Shown here in pieces: positions 54,517 to 63,390 of a stretch of DNA of 64,000 nucleotides. The notes below the pieces were generated by a model. The model searched no databases, was not told the DNA's origin, and saw only the letters and a program-made list of their open reading frames with translations. Position numbers and translations under genes: made by a program. The stretch is from the NCBI GenBank assembly GCA_002725995.1, contig PBRQ01000017.1:62641-126640 (forward strand), given 5' to 3'. The stretch's first letter is position 1. Each line of letters starts with the position of its first letter. This DNA comes from Gammaproteobacteria bacterium. Its GTDB lineage: Bacteria > Pseudomonadota > Gammaproteobacteria > Pseudomonadales > Azotimanducaceae.

Positions 54517-55005
54517 GTGTCAAAAGCAGTCGTTATTTCCGGGCCTCCCAGTGCGGGTAAAACGACACTGGCCAACCATTTATCAAAAAGACGCCAACTC
54601 CCGATCCTCGCAAAAAATGCGCTCAAGGAATCTCTTGCGGACAATGTCGGATACTCAGATCACAAGCGATCTGTTGAATTGGGGTAGGCAGCTTTTCAGA
54701 TTCATTTACAACTCGCCAAAGAGTTGGCGTCCAAGAATGTAGGTTTCATTTATGAAACTGCTTTCTACAAACAATCCATTAGCGATTTCGCCGCCGTTCT
54801 GGCCGGTTGCGAGATCATCCAGGCTTGATTGCGGATAGTGACGTAATGCGTAGATTCAGAACTAGAGTGCAGGGAAAAGCTAGCACCCGGTGTCTATGAA
54901 GCCCTTTATATCGGGGGAGCTCTCATTAAGGTAGATACCAACGATTTTGAATCAAAAAAATATACTGATGCCATCGAAAGTCTGGTTCGCAAATATGCAG
55001 CCTGA
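54517..55005 (+). pseudogene. P-loop kinase/AAA-type phosphotransferase pseudogene
   Basis: GTG 54517 opens SKAVVISGPPSAGKTTLANHL, a clear Walker A of the zeta-toxin/chloramphenicol-phosphotransferase-like small-molecule kinase group. TAG at 54685 interrupts after HKRSVELG; the same frame continues with AAFQIHLQLAKELASKNVGFIYETAF to TGA 54826. A shift then gives SDVMRRFRTR, and another ends EALYIGGALIKVDTNDFESK up to TGA 55003. So at least one stop and two frameshifts: a dead gene. Confidence 0.7.
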
Positions 55006-55061
55006 ACTGAGTTCAAATACTTTCCGTTCCGACACAAATTCGATCATCGGCACATGTGCTA

Positions 55062-55385
55062 TTAGCGTAAGTTAAACACAGACACAACGACGCCAAGCTG
55101 TTCTGTGAATACTCGATTCAGTAGTAGCGACAAACTTTCACTACTGGTACTGCAATACCAATCGTCATCATCAAGAGCGAGATGGTATCCACCGGACCTG
55201 GCAGCAACCCACACTTCGTGGTTTACGATTTGTCGACTCAATATGACACGACTTGTGTCCGGGAATTCGATCGTCAGGATACCGGCTGACGCATCCACAT
55301 CAATATCTGCGTCCAACTCATCAATTTCATCTTCAATCGCATTGAACAGCTGATCCACACATTCTTCGTACTCGGCGTCTTGCAT
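55062..55385 (-). CDS. cyaY: frataxin homologue CyaY
   Basis: The 107-aa acidic protein binds iron and regulates Fe-S cluster assembly. ATG 55385 (MQDAEYEECVDQLFNAIEDEIDELDADIDVD) gives the normal length; the upstream 16 codons are not family-like. Conserved core: GILTIEFPDTSRVILSRQIVNHEVWVAARSGGYHL. It is divergent from lptM-lysA, as in Pseudomonas and E. coli relatives. Confidence 0.93.
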   Translation of the reverse strand: MQDAEYEECVDQLFNAIEDEIDELDADIDVDASAGILTIEFPDTSRVILSRQIVNHEVWVAARSGGYHLALDDDDWYCSTSSESLSLLLNRVFTEQLGVVVSVFNLR

Positions 55386-55472
55386 GATTATCCACCAGGG
55401 GTTTTTACCCGATAAGTATCGAGTATACTGCACTGCTTCATTCCTGCTTCATCAGAGTCAGAAAGAACGGCC

Positions 55473-55592
55473 ATGCGAATTCTCATATTGCTACTAATTG
55501 TTTGTACACTTACTGCCTGTGGCCAGAAAGGACGCCTGTATTTACCTGCACCGGACGAAAGCCCGGTCGAGCAGGGGTCCTCTAATGAGTGA
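55473..55592 (+). CDS. lptM: small LPS-assembly lipoprotein LptM (LppL/YifL)
   Basis: This 39-aa gene is too short for standard ORF calls. The product MRILILLLIVCTLTACGQKG has lipobox LTAC followed by the hallmark GQKGxLYLP, and then a short Pro/Glu tail. LptM helps oxidation of the LPS translocon LptD. Its stop overlaps the lysA start by 8 bp. Order cyaY | lptM-lysA-dapF is conserved in Gammaproteobacteria, which confirms it. Confidence 0.9.
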   Translation: MRILILLLIVCTLTACGQKGRLYLPAPDESPVEQGSSNE

Positions 55593-56835
55593 ATTTCAGT
55601 TTCTGGATGGTCAGCTCCACGCAGAAGACGTACCAGCCAGCAAAATCGCTGAGGAATACGGCACACCGACGTTCATCTATTCCAAAGCAGCTATCGTCAC
55701 CGCCTATGAGAATTTTCAGGCCGCTTTCAGCGAACACGATCACCAGATCTGCTACGCCGTAAAAGCCAATTCCAATCTGGGTATTCTCAGTTTGTTGGCA
55801 TCGATGGGCTCCGGCTTTGACATAGTCTCTGGCGGAGAATTGAAGCGGGTCATTGAAGCTGGAGGCGATGCAGAAAAAGTCGTATTTTCAGGTGCTGGAA
55901 AGCTGGCGTGGGAAATTGAGCTGGCACTTGAACAGGGGATCAGTTGTTTCAATCTCGAATCAGACTCTGAACTGAATTTAGTCAACAAAATTGCACTAAA
56001 ACTTGGCAAGGTTGCTGCAATTTCGGTTCGTGTTAACCCAGACGTTGATGCCAAGACCCACCCCTATACGGCAACTGGCCTGAAGGAAAACAAGTTTGGC
56101 GTCTCCTCAAGGGATGCGGTGACCATTTACCAGCGCGCGCAACAGCTGCCTAATGTAGAAATCAAGGGTATCGACTGCCACATTGGCTCACAGATAACCG
56201 AGATATCACCCCTGGTTGATTCGCTGGTTCTCCTACTTGAGCTAGTAGATGAACTTGAAGCGATAGGTATCAGTCTTTCTCATATCGATCTTGGTGGCGG
56301 CATCGGCATTAAATACCAGGATGAGGAGCCAATCGATATTGATCTGTATGCGAGTGCGATCCAGCAAACTCTGGGCAACCGCTCGCTAAAACTTTTTTTT
56401 GAGCCTGGTCGTTACATCATCGGCAACGCGGGAATCCTATTGTCCCGGATTGTCACGATCAAACAAAATGAAAACAAGAAGTTTGCAGTTGTCGATGCGG
56501 CAATGAATGACCTGATTAGACCAGCCCTTTACCAGTCCTGGCAGCGGATCGAAAACATCAAGCAATCCAGTGCACCCAGGGACAGTTATGATGTTGTTGG
56601 CCCCATCTGTGAGTCAGCTGACTTCCTCGGTAAAAACCGCGAATTGTCCTTGTGTGAGGGAGATCTGATCGCCGTTTTTTCATCTGGCGCATACGGGTTT
56701 GCCATGAGTTCCAATTACAACAGCAGAAACCGTGCTGCTGAGCTGCTTGTTTCCGGAAAGAGCATCCATTGCATCAGGCAGCGGGAATCCTTTGCTGATC
56801 AAATCAGGCTGGAAAGTATCCCAGGCAACGACTAA
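55585..56835 (+). CDS. lysA: diaminopimelate decarboxylase
   Basis: The 416-aa PLP enzyme converts meso-diaminopimelate to lysine. ATG 55585 (MSEFQFLDGQLHAEDVPA) is used; the open frame before it lies over lptM. PLP lysine in CYAVKANSN, HIGSQITEISP, GGGIGIKY, EPGRYI and the active-site Cys in GPICESADFL are all present. Confidence 0.97.
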   Translation: MSEFQFLDGQLHAEDVPASKIAEEYGTPTFIYSKAAIVTAYENFQAAFSEHDHQICYAVKANSNLGILSLLASMGSGFDIVSGGELKRVIEAGGDAEKVVFSGAGKLAWEIELALEQGISCFNLESDSELNLVNKIALKLGKVAAISVRVNPDVDAKTHPYTATGLKENKFGVSSRDAVTIYQRAQQLPNVEIKGIDCHIGSQITEISPLVDSLVLLLELVDELEAIGISLSHIDLGGGIGIKYQDEEPIDIDLYASAIQQTLGNRSLKLFFEPGRYIIGNAGILLSRIVTIKQNENKKFAVVDAAMNDLIRPALYQSWQRIENIKQSSAPRDSYDVVGPICESADFLGKNRELSLCEGDLIAVFSSGAYGFAMSSNYNSRNRAAELLVSGKSIHCIRQRESFADQIRLESIPGND

Positions 56836-56876
56836 TCGCTTGCATTAACATCACCCACCGGTAATCTAGGATCATT

Positions 56877-57740
56877 ATGTTATTAAGATTCACAAAAATG
56901 CACGGTCTGGGAAATGATTTCGTACTATTGGATCTTATCTCGCAGAATATTCACATTCGGGAAGATCAAATCAGGGAGTTAGCGGATCGGCGCACTGGTA
57001 TCGGATTTGATCAGTTGCTGTTGGCAGAACCTCCACAGGATCCTGATGCAGATTTTCGCTATAGCATTTTCAATGCTGATGGCGCCCCGGCAGAACAATG
57101 CGGGAATGGTGCTCGGTGCTTTATGCGTTTCGTCCGTGATAGAGGCCTGACTACCAAAACCAGAATTGTTTTGGAGACCAGCACTGGAAAAATTGAGTCC
57201 AAGTTAGAGAAAGACGGAAGTATTACCGTCAATATGGGGCCGCCAGCGCTTTCACCAGAGCAGATCCCTTTTTTGGCTGACTGCTCAAGCGTTCAATATG
57301 ACCTGAAGCTATGCTCTCCCCTGCCAGTTCCCAATGGCTGTCACTCAACAGAAGAAGTTCGTGTTACAGCCGTCGGCATTGGCAACCCACATGCCGTGCT
57401 AAATGTTGATAACGTTGATGAGGCACCCGTAAATCAGTTAGGACCCCTGATCGAAAATCATAAGCGGTTTCCCCAGCGGGTGAATGTCGGATTTATGCAA
57501 GTCACATCTCGGAACGAAATCAAGCTTCGGGTATTTGAGCGAGGAGTCGGTGAAACACGATCCTGTGGGAGCGGAGCCTGTGCGGCCGTTGTGGCCGGTC
57601 GACTACAGGGCTTGCTGGATGATCAGGTAAGTGTCGCCTTGCCCGGCGGGACCCTAAAGATAACCTGGAGCGGGGACAATTCCGACATACTGCTATCCGG
57701 GCCGGCATGCCGTGTATATGAGGGTCGACTACAAATATGA
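56877..57740 (+). CDS. dapF: diaminopimelate epimerase
   Basis: The 287-aa enzyme interconverts LL- and meso-diaminopimelate. Both catalytic cysteines are in place: NADGAPAEQCGNGARC and RSCGSGACA, after MHGLGNDFVLLDL. It is slightly longer than the usual 274-276 aa because of a short insert around DCSSVQYDLKLCSPLPVPNG. The stop overlaps the start of the DUF484 gene (ATGA). Confidence 0.97.
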   Translation: MLLRFTKMHGLGNDFVLLDLISQNIHIREDQIRELADRRTGIGFDQLLLAEPPQDPDADFRYSIFNADGAPAEQCGNGARCFMRFVRDRGLTTKTRIVLETSTGKIESKLEKDGSITVNMGPPALSPEQIPFLADCSSVQYDLKLCSPLPVPNGCHSTEEVRVTAVGIGNPHAVLNVDNVDEAPVNQLGPLIENHKRFPQRVNVGFMQVTSRNEIKLRVFERGVGETRSCGSGACAAVVAGRLQGLLDDQVSVALPGGTLKITWSGDNSDILLSGPACRVYEGRLQI

Positions 57741-58459
57741 ATGAACCTGATTCAAAGATGATGGGTGCGCATGTCAAAAGGGAACAGCAAATTACCGATG
57801 CACAGGTGGCAGAGTATCTGCACAGACATCTGGAATACTTCGAAGGCCAGCCTGACCTGCTTGCAGAGCTGGAACTGCCCCAACAGAATGGCAAAGCCGT
57901 CTCTCTTACGGAACGTCAGGTATCTCTGCTTCGTGAGAAAAATGACAGCATTAGAAGCAAGCTCAATGAGTTTGTTGAGTCTGCTCAACGAAACAGCGAA
58001 ATATTCGACAAATGCAGACGCCTGATACTTGACCTCATTGATGCCGAGAACCCAGATCAATTTTTTACAGCTCTGGAGAACAGCTTCAAGGAGGACTTCA
58101 AGTGTCATGCCTATAGCCTGATCATTTTTAGCGATACACCACACCAGATAAATCACTTCACCACGAGCGTCTCTGAGATGGCAGCCAAGGACTACATCGG
58201 TGCTTTGATTCGGGCTAAGCAGCCGACACTCGGTGTGTTACGACCATCAGAGCAGGGCTTCCTCTTTCGCCACCAAGGTGACAAAGTAAAATCAGCCGCG
58301 GTTTTATCAGTGCGCAAGAATCGCCAAATCGCCCTGCTGGCTATCGGCAGCGAAGATGCCAACTATTTCAAGCCAGCCATGGGAACTGAATTCATTGAAT
58401 TTATCGCTGATACCCTCGCTAAATTGCTACCCAAACACATCTACCTGAAACACCAGTAA
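57737..58459 (+). CDS. DUF484 family protein
   Basis: The 240-aa protein has the DUF484 start (DAQVAEYLHRHLEYFEGQPDLLAELELP), a coiled coil (VSLLREKNDSIRSKLNEFVESAQRN) and a GAF-like C-terminal half (LSVRKNRQIALLAIGSEDANYFKPAMGTEFIEFIADTLAKLL). Function unknown; it is nearly always between dapF and xerC. Translational coupling with dapF. Confidence 0.92.
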   Translation: MNEPDSKMMGAHVKREQQITDAQVAEYLHRHLEYFEGQPDLLAELELPQQNGKAVSLTERQVSLLREKNDSIRSKLNEFVESAQRNSEIFDKCRRLILDLIDAENPDQFFTALENSFKEDFKCHAYSLIIFSDTPHQINHFTTSVSEMAAKDYIGALIRAKQPTLGVLRPSEQGFLFRHQGDKVKSAAVLSVRKNRQIALLAIGSEDANYFKPAMGTEFIEFIADTLAKLLPKHIYLKHQ

Positions 58460-58478
58460 TGGTGTCGGCAAAGCAGCG

Positions 58479-59420
58479 GTGAATCAAAAATCGTTGCATA
58501 GTTTCATAGATGTCTTCGTTGTCCATCTCCGTGATGAGCGTCGCCTCTCAGAAAATACGATCCAGGGCTATCAAAGGGATCTAAAACTGCTGGAAGGATT
58601 TTGTCAGCAGCATGAAATCGATCAGTGGCACCATCTGGCTGACCATCAATTGCGGCAATTTGTGGCTGATTCACACCGTCAAGGTATCTCGGGTAAAACC
58701 CTGCAGCGCAGATTGTCGTCCGTGCGAACCTTTTTCAATTATCTGGTCAGGGAAGGGCAGGTAAAACAAAACCCGGCCCTGGCTATCACGCCACCAAAAA
58801 CTGCCCAGAAGTTACCAAAGACACTCGATGCGGATCAGGTATCACAGCTACTCAACGTACAGGGTTCAAAATGGCATACCACCAGGGACCTGGCGATTCT
58901 GGAACTCTTCTATTCGTCAGGCCTTCGATTGACGGAACTGACCAATGCCAATATCGTCGATATCGACTGGGATGATGCGACCATCAGGGTCACTGGCAAA
59001 GGATCAAAAGAACGCCTGCTTCCAGTAGGTTCACACGCACTACTTGCAATCAAAAAGTGGCTCAAGATTCGCGCCCAACTGCCGCGGAAAAATCAGTCCA
59101 TAGGTGATGAATCACCCTTATTCATCAGTGAGCAAGGTCGGCGGATAAGTCCGCGTAATGTTCAATCCCGGGTGAAGCGCTGGACCCGCAGTCAGAATAT
59201 TCGAGGCAATGTGCACCCGCACATGTTGCGCCACTCTTTTGCCAGCCACATGCTTGAATCAAGCGGCGATCTACGCGCTGTTCAGGAACTACTGGGTCAT
59301 GCAGATATTTCAACGACACAAATTTATACCCATCTCGATTTTCAACACCTGGCAGAAGTTTATGACAAGGCACACCCAAGAGCTCAGCGCAAATCTCAGC
59401 CAGATGACCCGGAGATCTGA
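58479..59420 (+). CDS. xerC: tyrosine recombinase XerC
   Basis: The 313-aa enzyme acts with XerD at dif to resolve chromosome dimers. N-terminal SAM-like core-binding domain (RRLSENTIQGYQRDLKLLEGF); catalytic Arg in SSGLRLTEL, Lys in GKGSKERLLPV, HxxR in HMLRHSFASHML, His in LLGHADISTTQ and Tyr in IYTHLDF. The start is GTG 58479, 19 bp after the DUF484 stop. It is a housekeeping recombinase and not a mobile-element integrase: the flanking order is conserved. Confidence 0.96.
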   Translation: MNQKSLHSFIDVFVVHLRDERRLSENTIQGYQRDLKLLEGFCQQHEIDQWHHLADHQLRQFVADSHRQGISGKTLQRRLSSVRTFFNYLVREGQVKQNPALAITPPKTAQKLPKTLDADQVSQLLNVQGSKWHTTRDLAILELFYSSGLRLTELTNANIVDIDWDDATIRVTGKGSKERLLPVGSHALLAIKKWLKIRAQLPRKNQSIGDESPLFISEQGRRISPRNVQSRVKRWTRSQNIRGNVHPHMLRHSFASHMLESSGDLRAVQELLGHADISTTQIYTHLDFQHLAEVYDKAHPRAQRKSQPDDPEI

Positions 59421-59435
59421 TTCGGGAGGCAGGAA

Positions 59436-60155
59436 TTGATTCAAGTTATCGCCTTTGACCTGGACGACACGCTCTGGTCGGTGGGACCAATCATCTTCAA
59501 GGCAGAGAGAAGGCTCAACGACTGGCTGCAACAGGAAGTTCCTCAGATCCTCTATGACGTTGACAGTATGCGTTCGTTGCACCACGAATTGCTCGAACTG
59601 GAACCAGACCTTGGCAACAAAATTACCGAATCCAGACGCCGGCTGATTGAGCGCGCGCTGCTGCTCAGCAAAATCAATATCGACGAGGCGACTGAACTGT
59701 CACATCAGGCCATGGATGTTTTTTTGGAAGCACGAAATGAGATTGTGTTTTTTGAGGGTGCGCTCGAAGCCATATCACTGCTGGCGAATCAGTTCACACT
59801 GGGCGCCTTGACCAATGGCAACGCCGATATCAAAAAAATTGGGCTCGACAGCTACTTCAGCTTTGCATTTTCAGCAGAGGAAGTTGGAGCACCAAAACCA
59901 GCAGAGAATCTATTTCGACAGGCACTGGCTCATACGAATACGAGGCCTCAGCAAATGCTCTACGTAGGCGACAACCCTGTGCTCGATATTGATGTGGCCA
60001 ATAACATTGGCATGCATACGGTCTGGATAAAACACCCGGGACAGGAAAATACGGGGGAGACATCAGCCGATGAGGCAATTGAACACATTAGCGATCTACC
60101 GCAGGCGGTAAATCGAATATTAAGTAGATTCAACGCAGACCATGTTGGCGAATAA
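59436..60155 (+). CDS. HAD-superfamily hydrolase
   Basis: The 239-aa protein has HAD motif I FDLDDTLW, motif II LTNGN, motif III Lys in EEVGAPKPAENLF and motif IV GDNPVLDIDVANNIG, with a helical cap (EVPQILYDVDSMRSLHHELLE). It is similar to YigB/FMN phosphatase-like proteins encoded next to xerC. The start is TTG 59436 behind gggagg. It converges on and overlaps thrC by 26 bp. Confidence 0.9.
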   Translation: MIQVIAFDLDDTLWSVGPIIFKAERRLNDWLQQEVPQILYDVDSMRSLHHELLELEPDLGNKITESRRRLIERALLLSKINIDEATELSHQAMDVFLEARNEIVFFEGALEAISLLANQFTLGALTNGNADIKKIGLDSYFSFAFSAEEVGAPKPAENLFRQALAHTNTRPQQMLYVGDNPVLDIDVANNIGMHTVWIKHPGQENTGETSADEAIEHISDLPQAVNRILSRFNADHVGE

Positions 60156-61506
60156 AGGCCTGTATCTGTCCCACTTCTGCACCCATTCTTTTCTTTCGCT
60201 TCGGCAATCCCTCCAGCGCTTCCAGGGACTCATGACTTGTTATATGCCCAGGAATCGCCTTGCTGATAGCGCCTTCAAATTTAGCAGGATGCGCTGTTGA
60301 AAGACTCAGCAGCGGTACATCTGGTGTACGAAGTCTATTGCCGACACTAATTCCGACGGCGGTATGTGGATCAACCAGATAGTTATGCTGCTCGTAGAGG
60401 CTACGAATAGTTTTGAGTGTCTCAGTATCATCTACCGACCCGGCCAGAAAGGAATCATCAAACTCACTGGTATTGAAGTCCAGCCGCGCAACACCCTCGC
60501 CCAGGAAGTCAGCCATAAATTCACTGACTTCTTCACATGACCCATCGAGAGCATAGTAGAGGTACCGCTCAAAATTGCTGGAAACCTGGATATCCATTGC
60601 AGGGCTTTCACTGAAATGTACATCTCCCCGCTTGTACACACCGGTTTGGAAGAAGCGAGCAAGAATGTCATTTTGGTTAGTTGCCAGAATCAACTTCCTA
60701 ATCGGCAGTCCCATCCGTTTGGCAAGATAACCGGCAAAAATATCACCGAAGTTACCCGTTGGGACGGATACATCAAATGTCTTGGGTTTGTCGAGCTCAT
60801 ACCAGGCAAAAAAGTAGTAGACGATCTGGGCCAGTACCCTCGCCCAGTTTACTGAGTTAACTGCCCCAAGCTGGTATTCCTGCTTGAATGGCATATCACT
60901 AAAGATAGCCTTTATCAATGACTGACAATCATCAAAGCTGCCATCCACCGCAATGTTGAAAACATTGGCATCCGGAACGGTCGTCATCTGAGCTTCCTGT
61001 ACCGGACTGGTTCTACCTTCAGGGAAAAGAATGAAGATATTGATATTGGATTTACCGCGAACACCTTCTATTGCAGCGCTACCAGTATCACCACTGGTTG
61101 CCCCAAGAATATTTAGACAGCTCTGCTGATCATCAAGAATATATTCAAATACATTGCCCAGGAACTGCAATGCAATGTCCTTGAAGGCTAGTGTCGGGCC
61201 ATGGTACAACTCGAGCAGGTGAAAATCGCCCACCTGCACTACCGGTGTTACTTTCTCATGATTGAAACGGGCGTAGCTCCTATTTACCAGCAGCGTCAGA
61301 TCTTCGAAGGGAATATCATCGATGAACTCCGCCATGATATTGATGGCCAATTCCTGGAAGGTAAGGGAAGACCAACTGGCAAGTTTGTCTGTTACATCGG
61401 GAATATCATGCGGAATAAGCAAACCACCATCAGTTGCCAACCCCATCATCACCGCATCCCTGAATCCAAGACCGGATACACCGCCGCGTGAACTTCGATA
61501 TTTCAT
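60130..61506 (-). CDS. thrC: threonine synthase
   Basis: The 458-aa PLP enzyme converts O-phosphohomoserine to threonine. The PLP lysine is in YHGPTLAFKDIALQFLG, with LGATSGDTGSAAIEGVRG and VPTGNFGDIFAGYLAKRMG. The N-terminus MKYRSSRGGVSGLGFRDAVMMGLATDGGLLIP is typical of the long class, as in E. coli and yeast. No hom or thrB gene is near, unusual for a gammaproteobacterium where hom-thrC are often adjacent. Confidence 0.95.
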   Translation of the reverse strand: MKYRSSRGGVSGLGFRDAVMMGLATDGGLLIPHDIPDVTDKLASWSSLTFQELAINIMAEFIDDIPFEDLTLLVNRSYARFNHEKVTPVVQVGDFHLLELYHGPTLAFKDIALQFLGNVFEYILDDQQSCLNILGATSGDTGSAAIEGVRGKSNINIFILFPEGRTSPVQEAQMTTVPDANVFNIAVDGSFDDCQSLIKAIFSDMPFKQEYQLGAVNSVNWARVLAQIVYYFFAWYELDKPKTFDVSVPTGNFGDIFAGYLAKRMGLPIRKLILATNQNDILARFFQTGVYKRGDVHFSESPAMDIQVSSNFERYLYYALDGSCEEVSEFMADFLGEGVARLDFNTSEFDDSFLAGSVDDTETLKTIRSLYEQHNYLVDPHTAVGISVGNRLRTPDVPLLSLSTAHPAKFEGAISKAIPGHITSHESLEALEGLPKRKKRMGAEVGQIQAFIRQHGLR

Positions 61507-61566
61507 CTAGAGATCGCTAGATTTGCAAAAAGCTGGGCTATAGAAGCTGGCCTTCTACTAGCTCTT

Positions 61567-61905
<339 letters not shown>

Positions 61906-61953
61906 CTATCTTCTCCCATATTCACACTCACACCACATCTAAATGTAACCAAA

Positions 61954-62661
61954 TTACAGGCTCTTTGATAGCCCAAATACTACTCGTGATTTACAATAGT
62001 CTGTCCCACTAAAGCAGTCAATTGTGGACAGGTCCGTATCGTGCCACGTAAGGGACAAATCAATATCTGCCACGGTCCTGTTTATGCTAATGGAATATTC
62101 TGCATAATCTGCCGATTTTTCCGTAGTTTCTATGCCAAAGGTGGCGCCTTTATCAACGGACTGATTGGCGTAATGAAAATCAAGGCCAAAACTATTCGGC
62201 AGGGGTAGAGAATAGTCAATGTAGACGTATGTCGCGTTACCGGTTTCAAAAAAGAAATCATTGGAATAGGCAAGACCAATGGTCAGATCACGGTAACTTA
62301 TGCTGCCGTATATTTCATCAAAACTACTATCATTGGGTCCCGTATTATTTGGGTAATCGTAGTGCAAAAGACCTATATCAAAACCAAGGTCTTCGTTTAT
62401 CTCGCCCGCATAGCCTGCATATATATCTATTTCAATGTGTCCATCAAACGCTATATTTGATGCCCATACACCGGCATAAAGACCCGATTCACCTTCAACA
62501 TCAAATCCGCCTTGAATGGTGGCCTCCTCTTCGGTCTGGGATATGCCCCGATATATATAGTCAGTGGCCAGTGTCACATTCCCAGAAACCTCCGCTGCTC
62601 CAACACTAGTGGACGCGAGTATCAGGCTACTGCTGATGAGGGCTAGTTTTACGTTCTTCAT
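61954..62661 (-). CDS. TorF family putative outer-membrane porin
   Basis: The 235-aa precursor starts MKNVKLALISSSLILASTSVGA at ATG 62661 with AAGGAGAGAAGG upstream; the frame before it is not coding. The mature part is beta-rich: SGNVTLATDYIYRGISQTEE, the family signature, and alternating aromatic strands up to the terminal FGLSKSL. In other genomes TorF is found next to glnK-amtB and is nitrogen-regulated. It may admit a nitrogen compound across the outer membrane, which is inference. Confidence 0.9.
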   Translation of the reverse strand: MKNVKLALISSSLILASTSVGAAEVSGNVTLATDYIYRGISQTEEEATIQGGFDVEGESGLYAGVWASNIAFDGHIEIDIYAGYAGEINEDLGFDIGLLHYDYPNNTGPNDSSFDEIYGSISYRDLTIGLAYSNDFFFETGNATYVYIDYSLPLPNSFGLDFHYANQSVDKGATFGIETTEKSADYAEYSISINRTVADIDLSLTWHDTDLSTIDCFSGTDYCKSRVVFGLSKSL

Positions 62662-62788
62662 TCCTTCTCTCCTTTCTAATCTCAATATGGTCATCAATCC
62701 ACTCTTCCAACTATGGAGTATTGACCTCTACAGATTGGTCACGTCGGCAGCTCTGTTTCGCCTACAGTACCGTTTGCATTGATCATAT

Positions 62789-62804
62789 AGCATTGATCGT
62801 GCCA
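62789..62804 (-). promoter_or_regulatory. sigma-54 (RpoN) promoter of torF-glnK
   Basis: On the minus strand the sequence reads TGGCACGATCAATGCT, matching the consensus TGGCACGNNNNTTGCW with one mismatch; GG and GC are exactly 10 bp apart. Start would be near 62779, leaving a leader of about 118 nt before torF ATG 62661. Confidence 0.8.
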
Positions 62805-62991
62805 GCTCGGAAACAGCCCAGTAGCCCGATGCGGTCTCGGCCTCGATGAAACTGAATAAAAGTGCTGTTGGCGGTCTACTTTAGTCTTCTAAATCAATTG
62901 CTTATAAGAAAAGCCGTGTCGGCAGCATCTGTTTATAAACGGCAGCGAGTCAATACAGTGTCCTTTGCGACCTGCCATCTCTGGCTCTTCA

Positions 62992-63008
62992 GGCGCCATC
63001 ATAGTGCA
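62992..63008. promoter_or_regulatory. NtrC-like enhancer site 1
   Basis: GGCGCCATCATAGTGCA fits the NtrC palindrome GCACYA-N5-GGTGC at most positions. Its centre is about 220 bp upstream of the predicted sigma-54 start, in the range of NtrC enhancers. Confidence 0.55.
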
Positions 63009-63034
63009 CTGCCGACAATAACACCCTCATTTTT

Positions 63035-63051
63035 CGCACTAATATAGTGCA
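63035..63051. promoter_or_regulatory. NtrC-like enhancer site 2
   Basis: CGCACTAATATAGTGCA is a near-perfect dyad and aligns over 17 bases with the glnA NtrC site AGCACTATATTGGTGCA. Its centre is 43 bp (about four helix turns) from site 1, so dimers would lie on the same face. Between the promoter and these sites (62805-62991) there is no gene. Confidence 0.65.
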
Positions 63052-63349
63052 GCAGAATCTCACACCAAGGGAGGATATTCACCGAATGATGCAGCGATCA
63101 AATACGCTGAACGCGCACATGTCAGCAGCACTTGTCGAAAAGGCCTGCAAGTTGACCCGCGCTGATGCGAGCCTGCTGGATAACGCCATGACAAAACTGG
63201 GACTTTCCGCTCGTGGATACTTCAAGATACCCAAGGTAACCCGAACGATTGCAGACTTGGAGGGTGCGGAGTGTATCGGCACCGTGCACCTGACGGAAGC
63301 TCTGGGCTTCCACCGACTGGATCGAGCAGGATATCCATCCGGGATATGA
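63047..63349 (+). pseudogene. comM C-terminal stub (magnesium-chelatase-type C domain)
   Basis: The frame reads MMQRSNTLNAHMSAALVEKA and LLDNAMTKLGLSARGYFKIP followed by KVTRTIADLEGAECIGTVHL and TEALGFHRLDR, the last about 90 residues of ComM/YifB-like AAA+ ATPases. The ATPase part, about 400 residues, is absent; upstream is the torF control region. GGGAGG precedes ATG 63085/63088, so a short peptide might still be made. In Pseudomonas comM is near glnK, so this is a local deletion. Confidence 0.75.
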
Positions 63350-63390
63350 GCGCATGGCAGATTGCTCGGCACTGATCTCCCCAAATACTG

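Noticed and set aside
54826-54828. TGA in the kinase frame as a second selenocysteine codon
   Set aside because: Similarity after this point continues in another frame, and another stop and shift surround it; no UxxC or CxxU context is present.
58479-59420. Tyrosine recombinase as sign of a mobile element or integron integrase
   Set aside because: Sequence and neighbours (dapF, DUF484, HAD) are those of housekeeping XerC; the integron-specific extra domain is not seen.
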